Below, piece after piece: positions 1 through 10,884 of a stretch of 64,000 nt of DNA. The stretch spans positions 88,438,608 through 88,502,607 of the forward strand of contig CAMZMU010000034.1 in the NCBI GenBank assembly GCA_947311845.1, given 5' to 3'. The notes under the pieces were generated by a model that was given only the letters and a program-made list of their open reading frames with translations, did not search any database and had not been told where the DNA came from. Both the position numbers and the translations under genes were made by a program. Positions within the stretch are counted from its first letter, which is position 1; each line of letters opens with the position of its first letter. The stretch comes from Poa pratensis (Eukaryota > Streptophyta > Magnoliopsida > Poales > Poaceae).

Positions 1-1477
1 GAAAAATTAAATATACCGGTTGATTTGCTAACTTCATGCGCATTTGTGGTGGTTTTTTGGAATTTCATGACAGACCATTAACGACTGTCCAAACCGGCCA
101 TCTCCGTGTTGCCACGTCACCTCTGACAGTGGGTTCCCCTGTCAGAAATAGGTTGAGCGCGATAGAAATCGAGCATCAGTGCTATTTGAATGCAACCACC
201 GCAATGTTGATAGATTTTTGAAAAAATATTGAATAGTGGTGCATTTGCGAACTTCCGGTTGAATTGTGCTGGTTTTTTGAAATTTTGTCGTGGTCATCCT
301 AATGGATGCAGAACATGTTGGATATGTGGATCTTCAAAAGGAACACGGACATTTTACTGTTGAGAAGTCCAATACATGACTTCTGTCAATGCTTCCAAAG
401 GTCATACGGTAATTCTCAAATCTCGTGAAACGTTTTGCCAATCGCGTACACAAACTCGAAAATAGAATCCACTCTTGATTTTCCGATACGACTGTTAGGT
501 GCAGCTTGTTCGAATGTTTGCAACCGAGGTTGCTTCATTGGTAGAGATTGCCAAATACCAAACCTTATTCTTTCTCCACTATCGTCCCATATATGGCTGG
601 GCCACAACGGGACACCCTGCTCCGTCCCACAGACAACGTTGGTGCACCTGCATCATCGTCTGATTCGTTTTTAAAACTCAGAATCTGCGGCGCCGGTTAC
701 TGAAACCGCCGGAAAACAATCGCTTCTATAACTTTCCGTCAGCATGTCAATTCCCTCAGTAGTTTGTTTATCAATTATTACTTCCTGAAGTAAGGGATAG
801 AGTAGAGAGAGGAAGAAGATTGAGTATCTAATGATGGACGTGTTGATCGTAAGGCTTGCCACGGGCAGATCAAGGCTGCGTTACATGACCATGACCAGAT
901 TTTCCCCATTTCTTGATCGGAAGTGACCTGTTTTTTATGCTAAGATTCGGATGGGATTGTCCAGGCAAGCAGATGAGAGTGAAAAGAGGAGATGACAAGA
1001 CCGAGCCGACGGAACATGTAGGCACATGAGAATTCACGGTACTTAACCCAAAACCGCCATATTTACTTAATAGCGCCGTGGAGAGTGGGATGTGTCTACT
1101 GTCCCATGTTAGTTGCTGTCATCTCGTTGCGACCAGTAATTCAGCGGTGGCATCATCGAGAGCATCGTTGAGAGTGGGACTCGCTGAGTTCAGCTCAGGT
1201 GATGGATGCATCGTTGTAAATCAGTAGGGTCGCACCACACATGCAGACTGTCCTTCCCTGAAGGAAAAACATGCAGCATGTCCTTTGGAGCTAGCACGCG
1301 GGCATAAAATATCAGCATGTCATCAATAAACGACTCGCGTACACCATAGCCCATAGTGTTACTATGTATGCATGTGTTGAGATGTGCATGATTGGACTCT
1401 CGCTGGCCAGTCTATAGTACGCCTAGTACTAGCTAGTAATCACACAAGTTTAACTGTGCGTGGCCCATTTCGGGATT
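1..1477. other. Intergenic, no gene recognised
   Basis: No long or spliced coding frame is convincing here; the open frames are under 90 codons and lack family features. Two imperfect copies of a roughly 50-bp phrase occur near 12-70 and 235-295 (each ends in a run of T followed by gaaatttt or ggaattt), hinting at an old decayed repeat. Nothing else could be assigned. Confidence 0.5.
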
Positions 1478-1960
1478 GTGCAACATACTAATACGTGTAG
1501 TGTATTTACGTCTTTCCCTTTTTTGATGCAAAAGAAAATACCATCAAATGATCATGAAACGAACATGCCATCTGCAAGGTTCATTTTCCTACACGTAGAA
1601 GAAGATACCATCAACTGATCAACACTCAACAGAAAGAGATCCATATGTTATTTCCATGTAACAATGTGTGCATAGCGCCTTTTGCCATCTTGAAGATGCC
1701 TCGTGCTTTGCTTCGCTTGTGGGCGAGGGAGACAAGCGTATATAGCCCCATAACATAACCGAACAATCAAGTGTGTAAGTGATAGATAGTTAGATAGGGT
1801 TTGGTTGGTTGGTTTGTTAGACGCCATGGGGGAAGTTGACGCATCACCTAACCAAAATTCAGCTCGATCATGGGCTCATTGATCCCGATCACATCAGCTA
1901 GATGTTGCCTGCAGGCCGGAGACTCTTGTACATACTATGTGACAACGTAGCACACCTATG
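1478..1960. repeat. Old duplicated intergenic block, copy 1
   Basis: This block recurs, diverged and broken up, further right. Bases 1478-1560 match 4228-4345, 1550-1745 match 5165-5352, and 1745-1960 match 6790-7040. Shared phrases include gcaacatactaatac, ccttttgccatcttgaagat and tagatagggtttggttggtt. The second copy is interrupted by a MITE and a SINE, so the duplication is older than those insertions. No coding function is visible. Confidence 0.6.
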
Positions 1961-1963
1961 GCG

Positions 1964-3010
1964 TACTAGCAAATTGCCCGTGCGTTGCAACGGGAGAGAT
2001 TAAATATGCGCCGTGAAACCTCACAAAGTAATGTTTTGTCGGTACAGCTCTAGCATGTCTCAATTTGTCAGTTACGCACTCAATTAAGCTCAATGGTTCA
2101 TGGAACATCAATGGGAAGGGCTTATTCACAGATACAATTCTTGAGTATTTCTCCATAGTTGATAAGTAGATAAAGCCTGATAGTATCCCTTGAAATACCT
2201 CACTGCTGCTGGTGAGCACAGAACTAATTGTACTCTTTCTGCACCATTTAAAATTGTTAGTATGAGATCTCTACTGAAATTATACTACAACTTATTATTG
2301 CACAAATATGACTCATAAATATATCAGCTAGCAGCACAACTGCACAAACACATCTAGCAGGTAGGAGCAAGCACATCCGTTCCATGTAGACAACAGTAAA
2401 CACATCTAGCATTCTAGCAGTATAAGCATGCAGAAAAAATTGGCAGCGTAGCAGTGCCGCATCTACTCGGACGACGAGATCAGGAGCATGAAACAAATTC
2501 GAGAGCAGGTCCAGCTCCACGCCCATGGCCGCATGGCGCGCGCCATATCCCTGCTGCACCAAGAAGTCTTTTTCAAACGAATCAAACACACAGGGAACGG
2601 CGGAGGAATTGACTGCTGCCTCGATCTGTACTACTCCCTTGGCTCTGCGTCCTCCTCTCCTCTCCTCCATCAATCAATTATTGGCCGGATCCCACCAAAT
2701 ACGCGGCGAGGGCGTTGTCCCGGCACTGCCGCTTCCTAGAGCGGTGAGCGTGTACACGACGTAGAGCCTTGCACCTAGGCGACACCCACGAGAAATCGAG
2801 CTAGGCTTCCGGAAAAAAAAGAGAAATCGAGCTAGGCAGAGGATGACAGAGGGAGGCGGGTTCTTCGGGATTTTTTATTTCACCGAACAGGTACTTTAAC
2901 TTGGCGGTGGCAAAGTGGTAATTATTTTCTAAATCAGCCTAGCAGTGAGGGGTAAAACCGGAAAGTGAAAAGCGGACCATCACCTGAAGACATATTATAT
3001 ATAGAGAAGA
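1964..3010. mobile_element. Probable non-autonomous transposon, class unresolved
   Basis: The left edge carries the phrase GCCCGTGCGTTGCAACGGG (about 1976-1994), an imperfectly palindromic motif I recognise from ends of abundant grass repeats. The right edge near 3000-3010 is an AT-rich string (tattatatatagagaag), often seen at the other end of such repeats. Open frames inside (for example about 2488-2739) show no transposase motif. A shorter diverged match to the motif lies at 8440-8470. Boundaries are approximate and I cannot name the family. Confidence 0.4.
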
Positions 3011-3049
3011 GATTGTGTGCGTTTGATCCGGTGTACCGGCCGGATGCGT

Positions 3050-3545
3050 CAAATCCTTTTGCTTCTATAGCATATTGATCAAGTTAGTGGAAATCAATAG
3101 CTTCAACAGTGCATCACGTAGACAAGATTATAGCATCTCTAGCAAACGCGAAAATCCTTAAAAGTTTGGTCAATTAAGATACCGAGCCGGTTTTTTCCGC
3201 CCAAACAAAGCCCGTAATGGTCCAGTCCTTTAAACTTTTTAAGGTGGCCAGTAAATCGGCCGGTAAAACCCATATGCTTAGGGTTCGGTACGGGATTTTA
3301 TCTAACCCTCTCATATTTTTTCTGTATCCGCCATGATTTCTCACCGCCGCCGCGCGATTGACCCACTCTGGCGAGCTCCGGCACGAGATCCAGCCCTCCG
3401 CAGCCCCAACTAGCCCCTCCCCACCACTATGTGGCCCGTCAACAGCTCCCGCAGTACCGCTCGGCCTAGGGTGGACGCGCAACGCAGCCGTGCATTGATA
3501 GGTCCATTTTATATATCGTTTTGCTCGATGTTTTGCGTATGTCAC
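3050..3545. repeat. Repeat-derived intergenic segment
   Basis: Bases 3051-3125 match 5345-5405 (shared phrase caagttagtggaaatcaatagc with small differences). The rest, about 3180-3545, has the appearance of Triticeae transposon internal or terminal DNA (repeated ccggttttttccgccc and ggccagtaaatcggccgg phrases). It has no coding frame I can support. Confidence 0.3.
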
Positions 3546-3599
3546 TTTGAAATCTTGTAATATTCTGAGCTAGCTTCTAACTTTTTTGAGCGATCGCGC

Positions 3600-4085
3600 A
3601 ACCGCGGCTGCCAGTCCAGGCGCAACCCGTGAGTGTGGCATAGGCTTTTTCCAGATGGCATGCACGGCGCCGAAACTGGCTCTTCGTTCACGGCCGCGCG
3701 TGCTCCTTCGCCACCCACGCTGCCCTCCGACGACGAGAGTGAGCTCAACGACACCTCCGATGCCGCGGACCTCACCGCCATCTCCGACCAGGAGGAGCTC
3801 GAGCGGGTCGTCGCCGCCAAGTCCATCCGCTCGGAGAAGCGGCGTGTGAAGCGCCGGGTGTGTACACGAGGAGCCGCTGGAGGCAAAGAACGCCGACCAG
3901 GTTGTGTGCGGGCTTCCGCAGGACGCGGAGAACCGCGCACGCGACCGCGGGTGGCGTCTGGAGGCGATCCTCCAGTTGCTAGTTCATCGACGTCTCCAAC
4001 GAGGACGAGGACTGAGCTCGGGGGCATCGCGGCGGATGAAGGCCTGTTGATGTTCCTAGAGCCCCTTTTGCGTAGGGTTAGGGTT
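3600..4085 (+). pseudogene. Decayed acidic/basic-rich gene fragment
   Basis: On the plus strand three frames in succession give protein-like text. First comes an acidic segment with SDDESELNDTSDAADLTAI followed by a basic SEKRRVKRRV stretch (about 3715-3860). After a frame change comes LEAKNADQVVCGLPQDAENR with GWRLEAILQLL (about 3865-3990). A further change gives FIDVSNEDED and a stop near 4014. Continuity across frames indicates one ancestral coding region broken by small indels. Such fragments are often captured by transposons in cereals. I do not recognise the family and no start codon or splice sites are evident. Confidence 0.4.
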
Positions 4086-4350
4086 AGATTCAGGGATCTA
4101 CCTCTTTATTATTAGTTTAGTTAAAAAATTATGGAAATTATGTAGCTTGCCTATGATCTGTACTGAACTTGAAGATGAACTGGTGGATATTCTCTAAATT
4201 TCTCCTGCGAAATTGATTAAATATAAGGTTCGAGTGCAACATACTAATACATGTAGTGTCTTCATACAAAGTACGTACAAGTGTTTCTCTTTTGATCGAC
4301 ACGGATTCTTGAAAAACAATTATCAATTGATCATTCAGAAATATCAACTA

Positions 4351-4437
4351 CTCCCTCCAATCCGCTATAAGTGTCGTAACACTAATCACGTACAAGTTGA
4401 ACGTACAACATGCGTCACTTTTTACGGATCAGAGGAG
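4351..4437. mobile_element. Short Stowaway-type MITE (87 bp)
   Basis: The element begins CTCCCTCCAATCCGCTATAA and ends with the inverse of CTCCTCTGATCCGTAAAAAG, giving imperfect terminal inverted repeats of about 30 bp. It is flanked by TA at 4349-4350 and 4438-4439. This is the Tc1/mariner-derived Stowaway pattern. At 87 bp it is small and carries no coding capacity. Confidence 0.8.
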
Positions 4438-4634
4438 TAGCTTTTCATGGAAGATACCAGTTTTTTTTGTTTTTATAACTCTGAAAAAAAACATTACCAG
4501 TGTTGGGGGCTGGCTGCCATTAGAGCTATGCAGGATAAAGACGTGAAAATGCAGAACTCCCCAAAAAAGACAAGACACAAAACAAGCTTTCGCTGCCCTT
4601 CTTATTTTTTTAATTATATCAATAACATATATTC

Positions 4635-4941
4635 TTTTTTTTTTTTTTTTTTTGAGAAACACAGTACAACGCAGACGCTCACAAACACGCGCATACACCC
4701 ACCCCTATGAACGCACACACGCACACCCTACCCCTATGAGCACCTCCGAAAGACTGAGCCGGCAGTTGGGTCTTGAGATTGACGAAGTCACCACGGGCGC
4801 CTCGCTGTCGACGGAACGTCGCCTCCCACTGAAAGAATATTCCGCCTAAATGAGAAACACCAGCGTCAAACCTGGGGTTTGAACTCTGGTGGGCTGGGGG
4901 TACAACCACCCACCTAACCATCTTGCCACAGGCAAGTTCTC
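4635..4941 (-). mobile_element. tRNA-derived SINE (Au type) with 16-bp target-site duplication
   Basis: Read on the minus strand this is a SINE. Its 5' end is near 4941, an RNA polymerase III A-box-like stretch (tggcaagatggttaggtgg) lies at about 4910-4928, and a B-box (gttcaaaccccagg) at 4871-4884. The tail is 19 A residues (19 T on the plus strand, 4635-4653). The body phrases about cacctccgaaagactgagcc and tcttgagattgacgaagtca match what I remember of the Triticeae Au SINE. The direct repeat TCAATAACATATATTC flanks it perfectly (4619-4634 and 4942-4957), so the insertion is fairly recent. Orientation, tail and duplication are seen directly; the family name is from memory. Confidence 0.85.
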
Positions 4942-5038
4942 TCAATAACATATATTCAAAAAGTACAACAAGGACATAATATTATTTCCACAAAAGACTT
5001 AACAGTCAACTACAGTCAACTGATAGAAACAACATTTT

Positions 5039-5135
5039 TGGAATGACAATACTCGTTTAATGGCATTCTCGGAATGACGACTAATTTGATGGCATTTTCG
5101 GAATGTAGCAATTATTTGATGGCATTTAAAGAATT
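5039..5135 (+). repeat. Three degenerate 35-bp direct repeats
   Basis: The phrase (a/t)tttgatggcatt followed by (t/c)tcggaatg recurs three times with a spacing of roughly 30-35 bp. The repeats are imperfect and non-coding. Confidence 0.5.
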
Positions 5136-5164
5136 TTCTCTACAAGAATAGTCGTCACGGACAA

Positions 5165-5410
5165 AGATCATGAAACGAACATGCATCTGCAAGATTCATT
5201 TTCCTACACGTACAAGAACATACCATCAACACTCCACAGAAAGAAGATCCATATGTAAATTCCGTGGAACAATGTGTCTAGCGCCTTTTGCCACCTTGAA
5301 GATGCGTGTCATGCATTGTTTTGCTTTGCTTCGCTTGTGGGCGAGAGAGACAAATCCTTTTTCTAACATATCAAGTTAGTAGAAATCAATAGCTTGGACA
5401 GTGCAGTACG
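5165..5410. repeat. Old duplicated intergenic block, copy 2 (part)
   Basis: This segment matches 1550-1745 and continues into a match with 3051-3125. Shared phrases include catgaaacgaacatg, attttcctacacgtac and cttcgcttgtgggcgag. It is non-coding and shows the order of an older duplication later split by insertions. Confidence 0.55.
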
Positions 5411-6189
5411 TATCCAAGGTTTACCAAGATGGAATACAACACAGATGCATGCAGGGGAGCACTAACTACCTTAACGTACGACATATTAAGATAGAGAATT
5501 AAGTATCGTTGTGACATTGTCGTTGTGCTGCGTGTGTCAAATGCCAATCATGGGATCAAAAAGGTCAGAAATGTTACGAGAGATGAATGGACATTACATG
5601 ACATAGTGTGTGCATTGGATTGGAACGTCTCGGGGCAGTGGACTTAATATTTGGACCACAAACATATCGCACCACACTTGACACGGAAGCACTTTTAACA
5701 CCAAAGTCCATGCTTTGAAACGCCGAGAACATATCCTTTGAAACGGGGCTACTAGTGCACCCAGTCCACCCGTCTCATGTTTACCACCTAAAATGTTTTT
5801 AAAAAAACATAAAAAAGATTGGATATTGACATAACATAAATATACACTGTCGCAGAAATTTATTTGAAACACGACATAAAAAGTGAAAATGACAAAAATT
5901 TATCAATAATGACGATGGGCCAAATTCAAAGCCAAACTTAAATTTCGGCACTATTTTTTGTCAAATTTGTCTATTTCATTTCTTGATGTGTGTTATGAAT
6001 TTTGATTTGAAATTTTGTGACATCTTAGATATGAATATTGTTATTTTCGGAATTTTGAAAACATTTTTGGTCATCAAACTAATTTTGGTTCACCGGGTGC
6101 AGCATTGGGTTGGTTTCACATGCATGATATGTTCTCTCCAAACCCCCACGGTGTCGGGCCTTTTACTTGCTTATGGCAATGATGATCGA
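5411..6189. other. Intergenic, nothing recognised
   Basis: AT-rich sequence with only short accidental open frames. No splice-consistent exon, terminal inverted repeat or tandem repeat was seen. Confidence 0.4.
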
Positions 6190-7880
6190 AAGCGTACTAA
6201 TGAGTTAGAACTAAAAATGCATCAACTAACACTATATTTAATAGCATGAGAATGGGAAGTAAGCAATCATGACAGTTAGAGCAAATCTAGTTGGTGTGAC
6301 TACAACTATATTTAATTAACTCCAACGAAAATAAAATGAGAAGGCTATAGGGATTGTAGCATCCACCTGACCTTGGTTGTTTAGGATAAATACCATAATT
6401 AGGGACTTTTTAAATAATTAGTTGGTAATAAGTTGACTACCTCATCATGAAACTGCACACCTCGAGTCACTCTTTCAAGTGAAAGCACCCTAGACAATTG
6501 TTCACATGGTTCGAAAAAAGCACCATAATTGACAACCTTTTTAGTTACGACAGGCAAGGAAAAAGCACCATAATTCGAAAGCAATACCAATTAAACTATG
6601 TTAGACAGGTAGGCCGATCCGGAGGCAGGAACCGAGGGCCCTTGCGTTGTTGGCAACTAGCAAACTAACGATCTCCATTGTGGCCTTAGCTATAAAATAT
6701 TTGCTAATATGGTCTGCAAAAGGGGAAATTATTCAGCATTTTTTCAGACTAGCTTGGAGAGGAGGTAGCTTATGTTTGCTAGTGTAAAGCTTAGCCCCCA
6801 TCCATAACAGAACGATCAAGTGAAGCGATGGCCTGATGGGCAAGATAGCTAGCTGCTCCTATACTTAGATAGGGTTTGGTTGGTTCGCTGATCAGACGCG
6901 AGCCATGGGGAAGTTGACGCAGCACCTATAACCAAACTCAGATAAACTCAAATGAGCTCATGGACCCCCATCAATCCATCATGATCGATCAAGATCAGGT
7001 GTTGCCTACGGGTCAAGATGTGTACTTACTATATTCTAGTTAAATTTCTGTTCCTGTCAGTGTCCGCACCAAAGTGATACATGCGTCCAACCCAGCAGGT
7101 AATGGCACCTGCTGGCTCTGACCTTTCTTACATGATTATGGCCTAGAGGATCACAAGTGTACTGATTTGAGTCAAAACCAAAAATACATCATCTAGTACT
7201 ACATTTCTTCGACAAAGGGAATATATTAATATCGAAAAGATATCAATTAAACACAGTCTCTGCGTTATCTAGCACTACATATAATATCATGAGAATGGAA
7301 GAACATCGGACCTCTCTCTCAATAATGCATGAGCAACCATGACAGTTAGCCCAAATCTAGCTAGTTGGTGGGACTACTACTACTGTATTTAATTAATTCT
7401 ACCAAAAGGAGAAGACTAGGGTTTGTAGTATCCACCTGACCTTGCTTGTTTAGGATAAACACAAGAACTTGAATAGGTTGTTAAAAGATTTAGTTGGTGA
7501 GAAGTTGACTACGTGGCCATGCAACTGCTACACCTCGAGTCCATCTTTCAAGTAAAAGCACCATAATTCACATGGTTCAAAAAAGGGACCATAATTCACA
7601 ACCTTTTTGGTTGGACAAGCGAGACCAAAATCTCAATAATTCGAAACTAATACCAATTATACTAACATTTTTGGCTAGAAACTGCCCATCCAAAAGGCAG
7701 GAACTGAGGGCCCTAGTCTTGTTATATCCATGCTGGCCTTTTTGGTGGCAACTAGCAAATCACCTCCACCGTGGCATTATCTTATTAGTGAAATGTGCTG
7801 GGAAAGAGGCAATTATTCTGCAATTTCAGACTAAGAGAGATAGCAGCTAGCTTCTGTTTGTGGGTAGAGCCTAGAGGCTC
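6190..7880. repeat. Diverged tandem duplication of a non-coding segment (about 1-kb period)
   Basis: Bases about 6195-6790 recur at about 7160-7880 in the same orientation. Shared phrases are catgacagttag with caaatctag, gtatccacctgaccttg with cttgtttaggataaa, cacctcgagtc and accataattcacaacc. Between them, 6790-7040 is the partner of 1745-1960. Divergence and indels make this much older than the array on the right. No coding frame spans either copy. Confidence 0.65.
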
Positions 7881-8184
7881 TCGTTTCAAGCGACAATGAT
7901 TGGCTCAATTAGTGCTATATATCTAAATGTTAAGCCTGCGCAACTGTTGTTTAGTACTGCAGTAGTTTCAGTCCAAACATTAGCATCCCCTACTTGATGC
8001 TAAATCAGCTGGCAGTAATAATATGATTTTGGTAAGCCAAACGGTTAATGCTACCGTTTCAGCACAAGAAAAAAGATGGTAGAAGAAATGTTAACCGGGA
8101 AACCACGGAAAAGAAGACAAACAGCAGAATGACCTCGAAAGCTTCGGTTTGTAAGTTTGTGGAGCTGCTTCGTGTTTGCTCGTG

Positions 8185-8330
8185 CCAAGAGGACAAGGAG
8201 ATGCATTCACCTGATTGTACCTGCAGATTGACATATGGAGATAGTTGGGCTGCTTGATTGGTTCTAAGGAAAACAAGGATCAACGCGGGAATCAATCGGA
8301 AGACGTCGAGAGGAAGTGCCAACAGAAAAG
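8185..8330 (-). repeat. Diverged copy of the array's intergenic spacer (Q segment)
   Basis: Phrases gtgccaagaggacaag, gattgtacctgcagattg and agttgggctgcttgatt match 12375-12500, 26438-26570, 35757-35890 and 50333-50460. In those places the segment lies between patatin and the F-box terminal exon. Here it stands alone left of patatin A and is more diverged, so it is probably a relic of an older unit. Confidence 0.65.
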
Positions 8331-8331
8331 G

Positions 8332-8787
8332 ACTGTCCGACACTCCGACCTAGCAAATTTGGTTCGACGATGAAGAGTAATCGAGCAATCCATCAGAGTA
8401 GGATCCGCTATCCCTTTTTAATTGTTCTTGTTTATTAGTATTACCAGTCTGTGCGTTGTGACGGGTTGAAACCGTATAAATGGACCTTAGCCTACCATGA
8501 TAATTTTAGGTCTCCATTTGCCACTTAATACGATTTAAGCTAAGTAGGAGATATCTCAAATCCCATAGGAATGTCCTTAAATAAGAAGATCCTATTATAT
8601 GATGCTCATTTCAATTATCGACTATAATCGAGATAATAGTTTAAAAAATTATCGACAATTTAGTTGATGGGCAATGCTGCAATTAACATTGGCGGCGACT
8701 GAAAGCTGGGTCAGGCTTAGCATTGGGAACTAATGTAGAACAAAACACAGCCATTTGTTTGAGAATTTGCCAGGTCGGAGTGTCGGA
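8332..8787. mobile_element. Segment bounded by 26-bp inverted repeats
   Basis: TGTCCGACACTCCGACCTAG plus six more bases at 8332-8357 is repeated in inverted orientation at 8762-8787 with about two mismatches. The roughly 400 bp between them is AT-rich and non-coding. This could be a small inverted-repeat transposon or an inversion scar. I saw no clear target-site duplication, so class is undetermined. Confidence 0.45.
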
Positions 8788-8979
8788 CACAAACATATGT
8801 ACAATTCTTCTAAATCTAGAGCACTTCAAGCTCTAATTATTACACAACGGTGGGGTAGATACATTGATTTGCCTAACCTATTGATATGTTTTGTTGGAAG
8901 TAACCAAAAAAATGACATCCAAGGCACCGGTTTCTTGCAATTGTATAACATTATACCTGCAAAATATGAGGGTTGCATT

Positions 8980-9140
8980 CTTTTGGAGTAGCTGCAATGT
9001 TGGCTTGTGCGGTAACCATGGGATGCCCCTATTTTTGGAGTGGCGGACAGCGCAAAGTGTTGCAGGCAACAAAAAAAAATATGAATGGGTTAGCTGAAAA
9101 CATGCAGTAGGAGAAGGAACATGAAACATCATAATCCAAT
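8980..9140 (-). repeat. Diverged copy of the patatin 5' flank (P segment)
   Basis: Phrases gctgcaatgttggct, gcccctatttttgga and ttagctgaaaacatgcagta match the segment lying just upstream of every patatin copy (11060-11200, 25210-25345, 34530-34660, 49020-49150, 63130-63270). Here it sits downstream of patatin A's stop codon and is much more diverged. It suggests an older patatin unit once stood to the left. Confidence 0.65.
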
Positions 9141-9332
9141 GGAGACCAGTCAAAATGCACCGCAACAAGTTCTCCAAAAAAAAAGGTTTCTAAGACTGCG
9201 TTTATCATAAAATGGGACTGCATTTTTCCCAAAAGAAGTTGTAGTTCCTAAAAATGATTTCGTCTGATTTTAATCAATCACATCTCTACATCGAGCGCTG
9301 ACACGTTCGCACACATACAAAACCTTGCACGA

Positions 9333-10884
9333 TCAGCAGATAGATTTAGAACAGCCGGGGCCGCGCACATTACCCACGCGCCGGCGCCCGCTCCTGGTCC
9401 TCCTCTCCTCGGAGAGCTGCCGGGCGAACCCGACGAGCGCGTCTGCGTTGCTTCCGGCACCCTGCAGCTCCTCGTACCTCCCTGTCTCCACGTTCACCCT
9501 CGACACGCGCTGAGCCAGCATCCGCTCGCCAATCCCGATGAGCTCCCTCATGTTCTCGGGCGTCGCCGCGTCCACCGTGGCAGCTGCTCCCCGGAGCGAG
9601 TTGTCCTGTATCCGCAGGTAGTTGCCGTCGCTGTGCAGCGACTGGAAAAGCACGGCGGCGTGGATGTCCACGAGGTCAGAGCTGGCCGCCATGAAGATGT
9701 CGATGATGGGTGCCATGCCCTTGTTGCGCAGCCACCGGATGATGCCCCACCGGGAACACTGCTTCGCCGTGTACAGCCCCTGGTCGGACGTAGAGCCGGT
9801 CCCGATGGACAGCACCAGGAACTTGCCGCAGTCCGACGGCTTCACCGGGTACAAATTCTCCTTGTCCTTGCAAATCATCTTCTTGGTGATTTGCGTCATC
9901 GTAACCATCGTCTGCATCTCTCACGCGCACAACCAGACAATTATTGACCAACTCGTCACTCCTCACGCCATTCGCGCCGGCAGCATATCTGAATATTACT
10001 TAATTTACCGGATTGTTGGCCGCAACACCGCCGTCGATGAGGTTGTACTCGCGCGTCTTGCCGTTGTCGTCTTCGGTCTGGAAGTAGTACGCAGGGAGGT
10101 AGGTCGGAGCGGCGGAGGTGCTGATGCAGACGTCGGCAAGCAGCGCGTTCTTCAGAGGCATGCTCCTGGCCTGCATGACCAATCCATGTTTACGGCCAGA
10201 TATCGGTTTTGATCGAGCTTGGATCGATCAAATTCTTATAATTAGTTATCATAAATTAGCGTTCGTACATACGTCGTATGTGGAGAAGATGATCGGCTGG
10301 AGGAGCCTGACGTCGAAGGTGGGGATGACGACGTCGGTGAGCGTGTCGCACATCCTCGTCTGGCCGAGCATCTTCCTGATCTTGCCGTGCAGGTACCTGC
10401 CGCTGTACCGGGGCCGCCTCAACGACGCGATCACAGCCGCTAGTGCGCTCCTCCTGACACAACTAGTTCATCAATCAATTAATCACCACTTTAATTCACA
10501 TAAATCAATCGATGGAGAGACTCACGTTTGGGGAAAAATGAATGGGCCGTTATCGAGGTAGAAGCGGTTGATGTCCTTGGCGGCGAAGAGAGGGCGCCTG
10601 TGCTCGCCGGGCGCAGTCAGCATGGCGGTGATGAGGCCGCCGGTGCTCGTCCCCGCGATGCAGTCAAAGTAGTCCGCCAGCCGCGCGTCCGGCCGGTCGA
10701 GCTCCTGCAGCTTGGCTTCGAGGAATGCGAGGATGGTGCCCGGGATGAGGCCACGGATGCCGCCGCCGTCGATGGTTAGGACCGTCACTCTCTGCCCCGG
10801 TGCCACTGGCTGGCCGACGACACTGCCTGCCATCGCCCTCGTGCTGCACGACTCGCAGGGACGCCGGCAAGCGTAGCTCGCCAT
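9333..10884 (-). CDS. Patatin-like phospholipase (copy A), complete, 4 exons
   Basis: Lipid acyl hydrolase of the plant patatin-like family, which cleaves acyl groups from membrane glycero- and galactolipids using a Ser-Asp dyad. Exons: 10526-10884, 10273-10453, 10009-10170 and 9333-9911, with GT-AG introns (donors GTGAGT, GTATGT and GTAAAT). They join in frame to 426 residues. The start is the ATG at 10884 giving [10 protein letters not shown], which matches the family N-terminus; no AUG-led extension is needed. Seen motifs: oxyanion loop DGGGIRG (about residue 40), nucleophile elbow GTSTGG (about residue 75), and DGG with the catalytic Asp in [11 protein letters not shown] at the end of exon 3. 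The C-terminal exon holds [10 protein letters not shown]. The length is normal for grass homologues of the rice PLP2 kind. It is the only complete copy of five in the window. It has no signal peptide, so it is probably cytosolic or membrane-associated. Expression cannot be judged from sequence. Confidence 0.93.

Noticed and set aside
4075..4090. Telomere-like gttagggttaga
   Set aside because: Only two repeats of the motif; too short to mean a telomeric insertion.
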